From Mycobacterium sp. AT1 (GTDB lineage: Bacteria > Actinomycetota > Actinomycetes > Mycobacteriales > Mycobacteriaceae): a DNA stretch of 64,000 nt. The number at the start of each line of letters is the position of its first letter. The stretch's first letter is position 1. Positions 1-8,015 of the stretch are shown in pieces. Below the pieces are notes generated by a model. That model ran no database searches and had not been told where the DNA came from. It saw only the letters and a program-made list of their open reading frames with translations. The translations under genes and the position numbers were made by a program. The DNA is taken from contig NZ_MVOC01000005.1 of assembly GCF_002043095.1 (NCBI RefSeq), forward strand, positions 124,001 through 188,000. Reading direction: 5' to 3'.

Positions 1-705
1 CGTCACCTATGGGAACTGGGGGTGCCGGACGGGGCACAGATGGTCGACGGCGGTACCGCCGGGATGGACACCGCCTTTCGGATGCGCGGCGCGCAGCGCG
101 TGGTCATCGTCGACGCCGCGGCGACGGGGGCTGCCCCTGGCACGGTCTATCGCGTGCCGGGTGAGGAGTTCGCCGAGCTGCCACCGCTGCACGGACTGCA
201 CACTCATTCCTTCCGGTGGGATCACGCGATCGCGTTCGCCCGGTGGGCACTGGGGGACGCGTGCCCGACCGACATCACCGTGTTCCTCGTCGAGGTGCAG
301 AGTGTGGACTACGGGGCCGAGCTGTCGGAAGCGGTGACGGCGGCCATGAACACCGTCATCGACGTCGTCGAACGTGACTTCTTGGCTCCGCTTCGCCCGG
401 CGAAGGCTGCGGAGGTCACCGTCGAGTTCACCGCGGACGGCTACCTTCGCCTTGACGCGGCGCTGGCCGCCAGCAGGTTTGCCTCCGATGCGGTGGCCGC
501 GATCGTGCAGGACGACGACTTCCTGCTGATCCCGCTGCGCGGTCCGCGCAGCGGTGGCCTGCTGCTCAAGCAACGCAACCCCGCCGGTGATCGCAGCGCG
601 CTGGTTCACGAGGTGCTCTACGGCCGCATCCCGGTCGGCGTGCAGCGCGCGTACTGGGACGACGAGCGCGGGGCCCTGCGGGTTCCACTCGACGTGACGA
701 CGTGA
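1..705 (+). CDS. [NiFe]-hydrogenase maturation protease with C-terminal extension (5' truncated by window edge)
   Basis: The reading frame is open from base 1, so the N-terminus lies outside the window. The visible start resembles the HybD/HyaD/HupW endopeptidase family, which trims the C-terminus of the hydrogenase large subunit after nickel insertion. A DGGTAGMD stretch (residues about 16-23), an aspartate in VVIVDAA and a histidine in LHTHSF match the family's later metal-ligand regions; the first acidic ligand is off-window. From about residue 115 there is a second domain of roughly 120 residues, not part of the minimal protease and unknown to me. It overlaps the next gene by 4 bp (GTGA). 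The Rieske, NHL and TPR genes downstream support a hydrogenase accessory operon of the high-affinity actinobacterial type. Confidence 0.75.
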   Translation, partial: RHLWELGVPDGAQMVDGGTAGMDTAFRMRGAQRVVIVDAAATGAAPGTVYRVPGEEFAELPPLHGLHTHSFRWDHAIAFARWALGDACPTDITVFLVEVQSVDYGAELSEAVTAAMNTVIDVVERDFLAPLRPAKAAEVTVEFTADGYLRLDAALAASRFASDAVAAIVQDDDFLLIPLRGPRSGGLLLKQRNPAGDRSALVHEVLYGRIPVGVQRAYWDDERGALRVPLDVTT

Positions 706-1952
706 TCGACACCGTGATCGTCGAGGCGTCGACGCAACCGGTCTTGGCCGCCCGCCCACAACCGTTGGGCGCCTTCGAGCTTCCCGTCGGATACCTGCTG
801 ATTCCCGCCGGTCCGGATACCGAGCCGGCGAGGTTGGCGATGCTGGCCGGTTGCGTACCCGAGCAATGGCCGCCCCGACTGGTTGCGCACCAACTCGCCC
901 TGGCCGGTGACCGAGACGCAGCCCTGGCAGCGCTCGTCGGCACCGACCCGATCACCCGCTACAACCGCTTCGTGCTGAACTCCGACCTCGAGGACGCCGA
1001 CGACCTTCGATCGGTACTCGGTGAGTTCGCCCCGCTCGTCGATCTGGTGTCGTTTGCCCTGGGGCGTACGGACTCTCCTCCCGCAATCGGCAACGCCGAC
1101 AACGAGATCGCCGCGGTCCTGCTCGGCGCCACCGCCAGTCAGACCCTGGCAGAGGATCCGCCGAAAACCGTCGCGACCCTCGACGCGGCGGTCGATGCCG
1201 CGCGCACCGTGTCGCGTCCGCTGGCCGGTCTGCTGCTGGGCGCCTCGGCATCGGTCTGCATCGAGTCCGACGATCCCGGTGAAGCACACGAACGCATCGA
1301 GAAGGCGCTGCGCTTGCTCGACGGCGCCGACGGCTTGCGTGTGGCGCGGGCCGAACTGCACCTGAGCGCCGCCGCGCTGCTGCACGAGCAGACGCACGAC
1401 AACCCTGGCCTGATGGCCCAAGCCATTCCGCACTACCACTCGGCGCTCCAACTTGTGCAGCGGGAGGACGCGCCCCTACTGTGGGCGTCCGCGCACGCCA
1501 ATCTCGCGACCGCGTACCTGACGATGCCAATGGTCGAAGCCTCCGGGCAGCTGCGGCTGGGTGTCGCCTCGCAATCGTTGCGGTCGGCACTGACCGTCTA
1601 CACCCGCGACGAGTACCCCGAGGAGTGGGCGAGTGCGCAACTGAACCTTGCCAATTCGCTGGTGTACACCCCGTCCAAGCATCAGGCCGACAACCTGGTC
1701 GAGGCCGTCGAACTGTACGAGGCCTTGCTGGCGACGCGCGATCGCCACACCGACCCGCTTGGGCGCGCCCGCGTGTTGGCCAACCAGGGCAACGTGCTGG
1801 CGCACCTTGGCGCATTCAAGGATGCCAAGGCCAAGCTCTACGAGGCGCGGTCGCTGTTCGAGGAATTGGGCGACGAGGAGTCGGTGCGGGCCGTGCGCGG
1901 GGTGCTCGACGAGATCGCCAGGCAGATCACCTTGAACCGGACGTCGGATTGA
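702..1952 (+). CDS. TPR-like hydrogenase-operon protein
   Basis: This 416-residue protein starts at a GTG that overlaps the previous stop codon. The N-terminal 100 residues are not repetitive. From about residue 130 the protein is almost entirely helical, with alanine- and leucine-rich pairs of helices typical of tetratricopeptide repeats. The clearest repeats are in the C-terminal third, for example around ARVLANQGNVLAHLG. TPR arrays act as protein-protein scaffolds, so a role in assembling the hydrogenase or tethering it to an electron acceptor is plausible but inferred from position only. No signal peptide is seen. The next gene starts 11 bp after its stop. Confidence 0.6.
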   Translation: MIDTVIVEASTQPVLAARPQPLGAFELPVGYLLIPAGPDTEPARLAMLAGCVPEQWPPRLVAHQLALAGDRDAALAALVGTDPITRYNRFVLNSDLEDADDLRSVLGEFAPLVDLVSFALGRTDSPPAIGNADNEIAAVLLGATASQTLAEDPPKTVATLDAAVDAARTVSRPLAGLLLGASASVCIESDDPGEAHERIEKALRLLDGADGLRVARAELHLSAAALLHEQTHDNPGLMAQAIPHYHSALQLVQREDAPLLWASAHANLATAYLTMPMVEASGQLRLGVASQSLRSALTVYTRDEYPEEWASAQLNLANSLVYTPSKHQADNLVEAVELYEALLATRDRHTDPLGRARVLANQGNVLAHLGAFKDAKAKLYEARSLFEELGDEESVRAVRGVLDEIARQITLNRTSD

Positions 1953-1963
1953 CGAGGGCTGAC

Positions 1964-2851
1964 ATGACCACTGTTGCCGAGAGACGGACCGAGCTGGAAT
2001 TCGAGAAGCTCGCCACACGCGTGGACGACGCGATGCGTGCCCTGGCGGGCTTGGACCCGATGTCGCGTGCGATTGCCGAGGAGGTCAAGGCCTCGGTCGA
2101 GGCGATCCACCGCGCCGGCCTGGTGACCATCGTGCGCCGGCTGAAGTCCGACGAGGCCACCAGGGAGGCGTTGTTCGAACTCGTCGACGACCCCGTGGTG
2201 CACATGTTGCTGTCGATTCACGAGATCGTCCGCCCCGACCCCGTGACGGTGGCCAATCGCGTGCTGACCGAGGTGCGCCCGCAACTGCAGAGCCACGGCG
2301 GCGACGTGGTGCTCGTCCGGATCGAGGACGGTACAGCGTTCGTCCGGCTCGAGGGGTCCTGCAACGGCTGCTCGATGTCGTCGGTCACGCTGCGGAACCT
2401 GGTCGAGAGCGCGTTGACCGACGGCGTCCCCGGGGTGGGCGCCGTCGAGGTGTTGCCGAATGAGCCGTCCCCGACGCTGATTCCGCTCGAATCGGTGCGG
2501 ATGGGCCGCGATCCGGCCGCCGAGGGCTGGGTCAAGATGGGCCCTGTCGCCCAGGTGGGGGACGGCGACGTCACCGCGGCGACCCTGGCCGCCGCCTCGG
2601 GTGCGCAGGTCGAGATCATCGTGGTCAGCGTCGACCATCGGCTGACCGCCTATCGCAACGAATGTGCCCACCAGGCACTGCCGTTGGACAATGCGATCCT
2701 CGACGTCTCCAGCGGCACCCTGACCTGTCCGTGGCACGGCCTGTGCTACGACGCGACCACCGGTGAGTGCCTGACCGCGCCGGGAGCCCAGCTGGAGCAG
2801 CTTCCGCTGCGCGTCGACGCGGGCGACGTCTGGGTCCGGATTACGTCGTGA
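1964..2851 (+). CDS. NifU-like plus Rieske [2Fe-2S] fusion protein of the hydrogenase operon
   Basis: The ATG at 1964 gives a 295-residue protein; an open frame continues further upstream but overlaps the TPR gene. Residues 1-85 are helical. Residues about 90-165 resemble the NifU C-terminal scaffold domain with C133-x2-C136. Residues about 190-290 form a Rieske-type domain with C234-x-H236 and C255-x2-H258, the four ligands of a [2Fe-2S] cluster. Such fusions occur beside high-affinity mycobacterial uptake hydrogenases (HucE is described as a putative Rieske-type protein) and are thought to pass electrons from the hydrogenase to the respiratory chain. Electron transfer here is inferred from motifs and neighbours. 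Confidence 0.75.
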   Translation: MTTVAERRTELEFEKLATRVDDAMRALAGLDPMSRAIAEEVKASVEAIHRAGLVTIVRRLKSDEATREALFELVDDPVVHMLLSIHEIVRPDPVTVANRVLTEVRPQLQSHGGDVVLVRIEDGTAFVRLEGSCNGCSMSSVTLRNLVESALTDGVPGVGAVEVLPNEPSPTLIPLESVRMGRDPAAEGWVKMGPVAQVGDGDVTAATLAAASGAQVEIIVVSVDHRLTAYRNECAHQALPLDNAILDVSSGTLTCPWHGLCYDATTGECLTAPGAQLEQLPLRVDAGDVWVRITS

Positions 2852-4044
2852 GCCGATACACCGTGCGGATGAACGTCAGCGGACGACCGGCCCGAGTGGA
2901 CGCCGCACCCACGGTCGACCTCAGCGGCGGCTGGGCTCCCGAACTGTGGTTGGGGGCGCCCTCGCCTGGTGGCTTGGCGTTGCCGCCCGCGCGTCCGACG
3001 ATGGCCTGGATGTACTCCCCGCGAGGGGTCTTCCTTGGCGAAAACCACCTCGTCGTCGCCGATTCCGGCAACCACCGGGTGCTGGTGTGGCATGGTCTGC
3101 CGACTGCCGACGAGCAACCCGCCGACGTCGTCCTCGGCCAACCCGACGGCACCACCGAAGGTAGGGCGGCCAACGGCCGTGGCCCCGAGCGCGGGATGAA
3201 CCTGCCCACCGGGGTGCTCGTACACGACGGACGGCTGATCGTCGCGGACGCCTGGCATCACCGCATCTTGATCTGGGACGAAGTGCCCGTGCTCGACGAC
3301 ACGCCACCTGATCACGTTCTCGGCCAACCAGATTCGGTTGGTGTGCTGCCAAATCAGGGCGGCGAGTGCTCGGCGGCGACGTTCTACTGGCCGTTCGGCA
3401 TGGCCGTCGTCGCGGGTCGGTTCTGGGTGGCCGACACCGGCAACCGCCGGGTACTCGGCTGGGACGGGGGGATTCCGGACCCCGGTCGGCCCGCCGACGT
3501 GGTGCTCGGACAGCCCGACGGCACCCGGCGCGACGAGAATCGCGGCGGGGCGGCGACTGCCGCGAGCTTCCGCTGGCCGCATGACGTCACCGGTCGCGAC
3601 GACCTGCTGCTGGTAGCCGACGCGGGTGACCACCGCGTTCTGGGGTGGTCACCGCCGCCGGGCGCCGACCGGGCCGCCAACGTCGTGATCGGGCAGCCCG
3701 ACTTCACCTCCGCCAGTGAATGGCCCTACGGACCGCACACCGGCGACCGCTTTCGCTTCCCGTACGCCGTGGGCTTGGACGGCACGGGCGGCGACGAGCG
3801 TCTCGCGGTCGCCGACACCGCCAACAATCGAATTCTGTTGTGGGACGGCGTCCCCGACGACGGGCGCGCCGCCGACTATGTGTTGGCGCAGGCGGACTTC
3901 GGGTCCAACGGCGAGAACCGGTGGACCTCGGTGCAACGGGACACGTTGTGCTGGCCGTACGGAATCTCGCTGCGCGGAGACCGGCTGGCGGTGGCGGACT
4001 CGGGCAACAACCGCGTCGTCATCTGGAGACGGACGCCGAGGTGA
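2848..4044 (+). CDS. NHL-repeat beta-propeller protein
   Basis: The GTG at 2848 overlaps the Rieske gene stop by 4 bp and gives 398 residues. The sequence repeats a unit of about 55-60 residues containing phrases like VADSGNHRVLVW, VADAWHHRILIW, VADTGNRRVLGW and VADTANNRILLW, alternating with ADVVLGQPD segments. This is a six-bladed NHL-type propeller. NHL proteins recur next to high-affinity actinobacterial hydrogenases and are probably docking or structural partners. No signal peptide is visible, so it is probably cytoplasmic. Its 3' end overlaps the next gene by 4 bp, so four of the five genes here are translationally coupled. Confidence 0.75.
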   Translation: MSRYTVRMNVSGRPARVDAAPTVDLSGGWAPELWLGAPSPGGLALPPARPTMAWMYSPRGVFLGENHLVVADSGNHRVLVWHGLPTADEQPADVVLGQPDGTTEGRAANGRGPERGMNLPTGVLVHDGRLIVADAWHHRILIWDEVPVLDDTPPDHVLGQPDSVGVLPNQGGECSAATFYWPFGMAVVAGRFWVADTGNRRVLGWDGGIPDPGRPADVVLGQPDGTRRDENRGGAATAASFRWPHDVTGRDDLLLVADAGDHRVLGWSPPPGADRAANVVIGQPDFTSASEWPYGPHTGDRFRFPYAVGLDGTGGDERLAVADTANNRILLWDGVPDDGRAADYVLAQADFGSNGENRWTSVQRDTLCWPYGISLRGDRLAVADSGNNRVVIWRRTPR

Positions 4045-4877
4045 GACCGCGGATCGTTCAGGGCGACGGGCAGCCTGGGTTCGGTTGGGCGACGCCGGCG
4101 GGTTCGTCGACGTCCCTGCGGGCGCTCGTGGCCGGCGACGACGAGCCGGATCGGCTGCTCGCCACGCACCTGGAGGCCCTCGACGACGAGCTGATCGTCG
4201 CCGCGGGGAGCTTCGGGGAGATCCTCGGCGGCGGTAGGCGTCCCTCGCCGGACGAGCGTGACGGCCTGCTGGATCTGCACCGTGCGTTGGACCGGTCGTG
4301 CTTCGAGTACGCGGCCGCCCTCGAGGTCACGGGTCTGCCCGCTGATCCGCGATCCGGTCAGATCATCGGCACCGCGACACTGTTCTCCATCCTGGCGCGC
4401 GAGCCGCTCGGGCTCCTCGGGCCGGCACCGTTGGACGGCGAACTCGACGACCCCTCCATCGGCGTCGTCGGCGGCTTCGGCGAGATGACCGAGGTCGATC
4501 CGGCGAAACCGTGGAAGGGTGGCCGGTGGGTCGTCAGAACAGAAGCGGGTCAACGCTATCCGCTGACCCTGTCGATGCTGCTCTTCGACAGCTCAGGGGT
4601 GAACAAGGAGGCGTCGCGCACCGAGCATCTGGCGGCGTTGCGGTCGGTGACCGCCGCGGCCGGATCGCCCGAGGCGGACCCGATGTCGGTCACCTGTGCG
4701 CTGGATTGGCTGCTGTATGACTGGCTGATGGCGCACCGCGACGGTGCGGACAGTGCCGAGATCGTGTTTCCGAAGGGCCAGGAGGCGGCTGCGGGGGTCA
4801 TCGTCGCGGCGGCAACGGCATCGGTCGCGGCACGCGCGACGTTCGATCCCGGCCTGCTGGGGTTGACCAACCGCTGA
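4041..4877 (+). CDS. Uncharacterised protein of the hydrogenase operon
   Basis: The GTG start overlaps the NHL gene stop (GTGA), giving 278 residues. I recognise no catalytic motif. The middle contains hydrophobic helices (for example around IIGTATLFSILA) that are too short or mixed to be clear membrane spans, and the C-terminus (GVIVAAATASVAARATFDPGLLGL) is alanine-rich. The compact arrangement with the upstream hydrogenase accessory genes suggests a role in hydrogenase assembly, stability or electron transfer; the function is unknown. It is the last gene of the operon and a palindrome follows 20 bp after the stop. Confidence 0.6.
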   Translation: MRPRIVQGDGQPGFGWATPAGSSTSLRALVAGDDEPDRLLATHLEALDDELIVAAGSFGEILGGGRRPSPDERDGLLDLHRALDRSCFEYAAALEVTGLPADPRSGQIIGTATLFSILAREPLGLLGPAPLDGELDDPSIGVVGGFGEMTEVDPAKPWKGGRWVVRTEAGQRYPLTLSMLLFDSSGVNKEASRTEHLAALRSVTAAAGSPEADPMSVTCALDWLLYDWLMAHRDGADSAEIVFPKGQEAAAGVIVAAATASVAARATFDPGLLGLTNR

Positions 4878-4897
4878 CCGCCGTTGCGACGGTGTAG

Positions 4898-4913
4898 TCC
4901 GGCTCGAGCCGGA
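4898..4913. terminator. 16-bp perfect palindrome after the hydrogenase operon
   Basis: TCCGGCTCGAGCCGGA is a perfect palindrome 20 bp after the last operon gene. It could fold as a short hairpin and end the transcript, although no T-run follows. A protein-binding site is the alternative. Confidence 0.4.
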
Positions 4914-4967
4914 GTGAGGGTTACGCGCGTGTGCCCGTCGATTCAGCACCACGCGTATCGGTTCCCG

Positions 4968-4987
4968 CTAGGGACTTTGGTCGTCAC
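4968..4987 (+). promoter_or_regulatory. DosR-box-like site
   Basis: CTAGGGACTTTGGTCGTCAC matches the DosR consensus (TTSGGGACTWWAGTCCCSAA) at about 14 of 20 positions, with a perfect left half GGGACTTT. It lies 102 bp before the start of the decayed flavin-oxidase-like gene. In M. tuberculosis, DosR controls proteins of this fold (Rv0080, Rv3129), which fits. Read by eye; binding is not shown. Confidence 0.45.
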
Positions 4988-5088
4988 CGACGGCGGATGA
5001 GCGCGCACCAGGATCGGTGCCAGTGGTTGCCGAAGTAGAGGACCCATGGCACCCGCGTGGAGCCCCACTGCTCGCGTAGCGTCGTCTC

Positions 5089-5364
5089 ATGACGACAGTG
5101 CCGCAACCCATTTCGATCATGTCGGAGCCCGAGTGCTGGGACTGGCTGTCAAGCGTCGGCTTGGGCAGACTCGTCACGAGTGTCGACGGCGATCAACGAC
5201 GAGGTGCTGTTCGAAGCCGATCACCGCACCGAGGCCGAAGCCGCGCCGCTGCGGCCGTGGACGGTGATCGCCAAGGACCACTTCGTGCGGATCCGCCCGT
5301 CACGGGTCACCGGCCGGCGGTTCGCCTTCGGTCTCGACCCGGTCGACCGCGCGCCGGCGAGCTG
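5089..5364 (+). pseudogene. Decayed pyridoxamine 5'-phosphate oxidase-like (split-barrel flavin-binding) gene
   Basis: The first 34 codons from ATG 5089 read like the start of mycobacterial pyridoxamine-oxidase-like proteins (ECWDWLSSVGLGRLVTSVDG). The homology then jumps to another frame near 5180, giving AINDEVLFEADHRTEAE and, after another apparent loss, a typical C-terminus (LRPWTVIAKDHFVRIRPSRVTGRRF). Family members are about 140 residues; here the central strands that hold the flavin are missing and the two parts are out of frame. I read this as one gene with internal deletions and a frameshift rather than two small genes. A DosR-like box upstream suggests the intact ancestor was hypoxia-induced. 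Confidence 0.65.
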
Positions 5365-5377
5365 AGCGCACCGGTGG

Positions 5378-5860
5378 CTATGGCGTGGGTGACTCTGCGG
5401 CACCGACGGTGTCGCCCCACGTCGCTCGAGCGCCGGTGTCTCCGATGCGGTACACCTGCACCGAGGTGACGACGCTGACGACGATGACGAGCGCGGCAAC
5501 ACTCCACGACGCGGTCCGCTGCAGTGTGCGGCCGCGAGCTTCCCGCACGTGTATTGCCGCGAGCACGGCAGCGGCAACGAACAGCGCGATCGAGAAGTAG
5601 ATCATCGTGTCACCCAGTTCGGTGTGCTGGTGTAGCAGCGGCGATCGGCCGACCTGGTCTTCGAGCCATTCACCCGCCTCGGTGGTCAGCGGGGTGAGTA
5701 CCACGACAGCCGTCGCGAGGCCAAGGTCCAACCACACCAAGCGCTTTCGGGCCGCCGGCCAGACGGCGCAGAGCACCGCCAGAATTGCCGTCAACGGTGC
5801 GAGGATGACGATGAAGTGCACGAACAGGGCATGGGCGGGGAGCCCGTTGAGCGTCGTCAC
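5378..5860 (-). CDS. DUF2231-like four-helix membrane protein
   Basis: The GTG at 5860 is preceded by GGAGAAGGAG and gives 160 residues. Four membrane spans are evident (about residues 8-27, 38-55, 79-100 and 110-130), with a histidine-containing loop HALFVHF near the start and LLHQHTELGD between spans 2 and 3. This pattern fits the DUF2231 family of small integral membrane proteins, sometimes linked to haem or redox processes. No function can be assigned. It is divergent from the response regulator gene 130 bp away and convergent with the pseudogene. Confidence 0.6.
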   Translation of the reverse strand: MTTLNGLPAHALFVHFIVILAPLTAILAVLCAVWPAARKRLVWLDLGLATAVVVLTPLTTEAGEWLEDQVGRSPLLHQHTELGDTMIYFSIALFVAAAVLAAIHVREARGRTLQRTASWSVAALVIVVSVVTSVQVYRIGDTGARATWGDTVGAAESPTP

Positions 5861-5989
5861 GAACCATCTCCTTCTCCGTTGATGTGGGCCCGGCACAGGT
5901 GTCGGGAATTCGGAACGGGTGTGTCCATGCCCCGATGCTGGCAGCCAATTCTTCGAGCCTTCGAAGATGTGGCGTGGCAGGCTCGTGGG

Positions 5990-6664
5990 GTGGCCGGGGA
6001 AAACGCAGCACCGAGTCTGCTCATCGTCGAGGACGATCGGACGTTGAGCGCGATGCTCGCGGAGCTGTTCACCGGCGAGGGCTACGAAGTCGAAGTCGCC
6101 TACGACGCCCAGCGGGGACTTCACCGCGGGCTGCTTGGCGACTTCGCCGCGATCATCGTCGACCGTGGGCTGCCGGTGATGGACGGCGTGGAACTCGTCG
6201 AGGTGCTGAGGGCCCGCGGAATCTCGACGCCGATCCTCGTACTCACCGCCCGGGGCGCTGTCGCCGACCGCGTCGAGGGGCTTGACGCCGGAGCCCAGGA
6301 CTATCTGGTCAAACCGTTCGAGGTCCCGGAGTTGCTGGCTCGAATACGCGCCCTGGTGCGGCGACCGACCGGTAGCTCGACGCTTCGGGCCGAGGGTCTG
6401 TGCCTGGACCGGGTGACGCGTACCGCCAGCGGCCGCCGGATCGGCGCCGACGTGGAGCTCTCCGAGCGGGAAGCGGCCCTGTTGAGTGTGCTGATGACGG
6501 CGCCGGGGCGGGTCCACACGCGCGATCAACTGCTCTCCGCCGTGTTCGACGGTGCGGACAACCCCGGCGTGGTCGACACGTACGTGCACTACCTACGGCG
6601 CAAATTGGGTCGGGGGATCGTGCGCACCGTGCACGGAACCGGCTACCGCCTCGGTGCCGAATGA
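5990..6664 (+). CDS. OmpR-family response regulator
   Basis: A receiver domain (residues about 9-120) has the acidic pair in VEDD, phosphoacceptor D58 (IIVDRGLPVMDG), VLTARG and K108 in LVKPF. A winged-helix DNA-binding domain follows (about 128-222, ending TYVHYLRRKLGRGIVRTVHGTGYRL). I chose GTG 5990 because the receiver begins nine codons later; ATG 5927 in frame would add 21 unusual residues. The stop overlaps the kinase start by 4 bp (ATGA), so the pair is cotranscribed. The gene is divergent from the DUF2231 gene. The stimulus is unknown; the nearby oxidase and hydrogenase genes hint at redox or energy status, which is inference. Confidence 0.85.
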   Translation: MAGENAAPSLLIVEDDRTLSAMLAELFTGEGYEVEVAYDAQRGLHRGLLGDFAAIIVDRGLPVMDGVELVEVLRARGISTPILVLTARGAVADRVEGLDAGAQDYLVKPFEVPELLARIRALVRRPTGSSTLRAEGLCLDRVTRTASGRRIGADVELSEREAALLSVLMTAPGRVHTRDQLLSAVFDGADNPGVVDTYVHYLRRKLGRGIVRTVHGTGYRLGAE

Positions 6665-7950
6665 CCTGGGAGAGCGTCGATCTCGCGGTGGTACGGCGCG
6701 CGGGCCGGATCGCCGCCGTGCAAGCGTCGTCGGCGCTGGCGGCCGTCCTCTTGGTCGTCGGTGCGGTGGTGTTCATCGTCGACGTGCGCGTACAGAACCA
6801 GCAGATCGCCAACCAGCTCACCACGGTCGCCGCAACGGCCGACGACGCGATCGACCCGCCCCCGGGAATGCAGCTCGTGCTGCGAGATCGGTCGGGGAGG
6901 GTGCAGGTGAGTGCCATGGGCTTGCCGTCGGCTGATCTGCTGGCGCGCCCAGCGGGGTTCTCCGACGCACACGTCGACGGCCGGGAACACCGCGTACTGG
7001 TCGCAGACAGACCGCAGGGCCGGGTGGTGGCCCTGGTGGCGTTGGACTCCTATGAGGAGGGACGCCGCCGGTTGCTGCTCGCGCTGGGCGCCGCCGAGCT
7101 GGCTGGCATTCTGGCCTCGGTCGCGGTGGTCGTCTTGCTCACCCGGCGTTCCATTCGCCCCCTCACCCAGGCGCTCGCGCTGCAGCGGCGATTCGTGGCG
7201 GACGCGTCGCACGAGCTGCGCGCGCCGTTGACGGTGCTGCACACCAGGATTCAACTCCTCGCTCGCCGGTTCGAGGTCGGAGACACCGAGCGGACCAAGC
7301 AGCAGATCGAGGCGCTGGCCGCCGACACCCGAGTGCTCGGCGAGGTCATCGAAGACCTCCTCGCGTCGGCCTCCATGGCAAGTGACGCCATCCCCCGCGT
7401 GCGGGTCGACCTGTCGACCGTCGCCGGCCAAGTCGTCGACGGCATGACCGAACACGCCGAGTCCGCCGGGGTGCGTCTGACGCTGACCCAGGACGCCGAC
7501 GCGGCGAGTGGCGTCACGGTTCTCGGATCGGCCGCGGCGCTGCGGCGGGCGATCACCGCCCTCGTCGACAACGCCCTCGCCCACGAGCACTCCGGCGGGG
7601 CGATTGACGTCTACGTCGGGCGGCGCGCGGCGGACGTCGTCGTCGAGGTACGAGACGACGGTGTGGGCGTCGACCCTGCCGCGATGGCGACCCTGTTCGA
7701 CCGGTTCGCTCACGGCCACGGTCACACCTCGACGGCGGGGCGCGAGCGCTACGGCATCGGCTTGGCGCTGGTCCGCGAGATCGCGGTGGCGCATCGCGGG
7801 GGCGTCGACGTCAGCGAAACCCCCGGCGGCGGAGCGACGTTCCGTCTCACGCTGCCAGCCGTGGCGCCGCCGTTCTCCTCCTTGCCGGAGTTCTCTGAGG
7901 AGAACCGGGACGGACCGCCCTCGGACACGCCGGGCCGCACATGGCGCTAG
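6661..7950 (+). CDS. Membrane sensor histidine kinase (partner of the adjacent OmpR-type regulator)
   Basis: 429 residues. Two membrane spans (about 18-40 and 137-160) enclose a small extracytoplasmic sensor of about 95 residues. H184 lies in a typical H-box (DASHELRAPLTVL). An N-box (ALVDNALAH, about residue 300), a G1 box (VRDDGVGVD) and a G2 region (RYGIGLALV) complete the HATPase domain. No clear HAMP domain separates span 2 from the H-box: the linker is only about 25 residues, unusually short. The C-terminal 30 residues are polar and probably disordered. It follows the regulator with a 4-bp overlap. Confidence 0.85.
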   Translation: MTWESVDLAVVRRAGRIAAVQASSALAAVLLVVGAVVFIVDVRVQNQQIANQLTTVAATADDAIDPPPGMQLVLRDRSGRVQVSAMGLPSADLLARPAGFSDAHVDGREHRVLVADRPQGRVVALVALDSYEEGRRRLLLALGAAELAGILASVAVVVLLTRRSIRPLTQALALQRRFVADASHELRAPLTVLHTRIQLLARRFEVGDTERTKQQIEALAADTRVLGEVIEDLLASASMASDAIPRVRVDLSTVAGQVVDGMTEHAESAGVRLTLTQDADAASGVTVLGSAAALRRAITALVDNALAHEHSGGAIDVYVGRRAADVVVEVRDDGVGVDPAAMATLFDRFAHGHGHTSTAGRERYGIGLALVREIAVAHRGGVDVSETPGGGATFRLTLPAVAPPFSSLPEFSEENRDGPPSDTPGRTWR

Positions 7951-8015
7951 GGAGTAGCCATCACGGCGACCCGGCGTATCCGGGCGACGGTCACGATTTG
8001 AGCCTTCAGGTGCGG

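Noticed and set aside
1481..1963. Extended N-terminus of the NifU/Rieske protein
   Set aside because: The extra 160 codons overlap the TPR gene almost completely and have the arginine-rich look of an out-of-frame reading.
5180..5365. Independent small gene
   Set aside because: Its sequence continues the C-terminal part of the same oxidase-like family as the frame starting at 5089; treated as part of one pseudogene.
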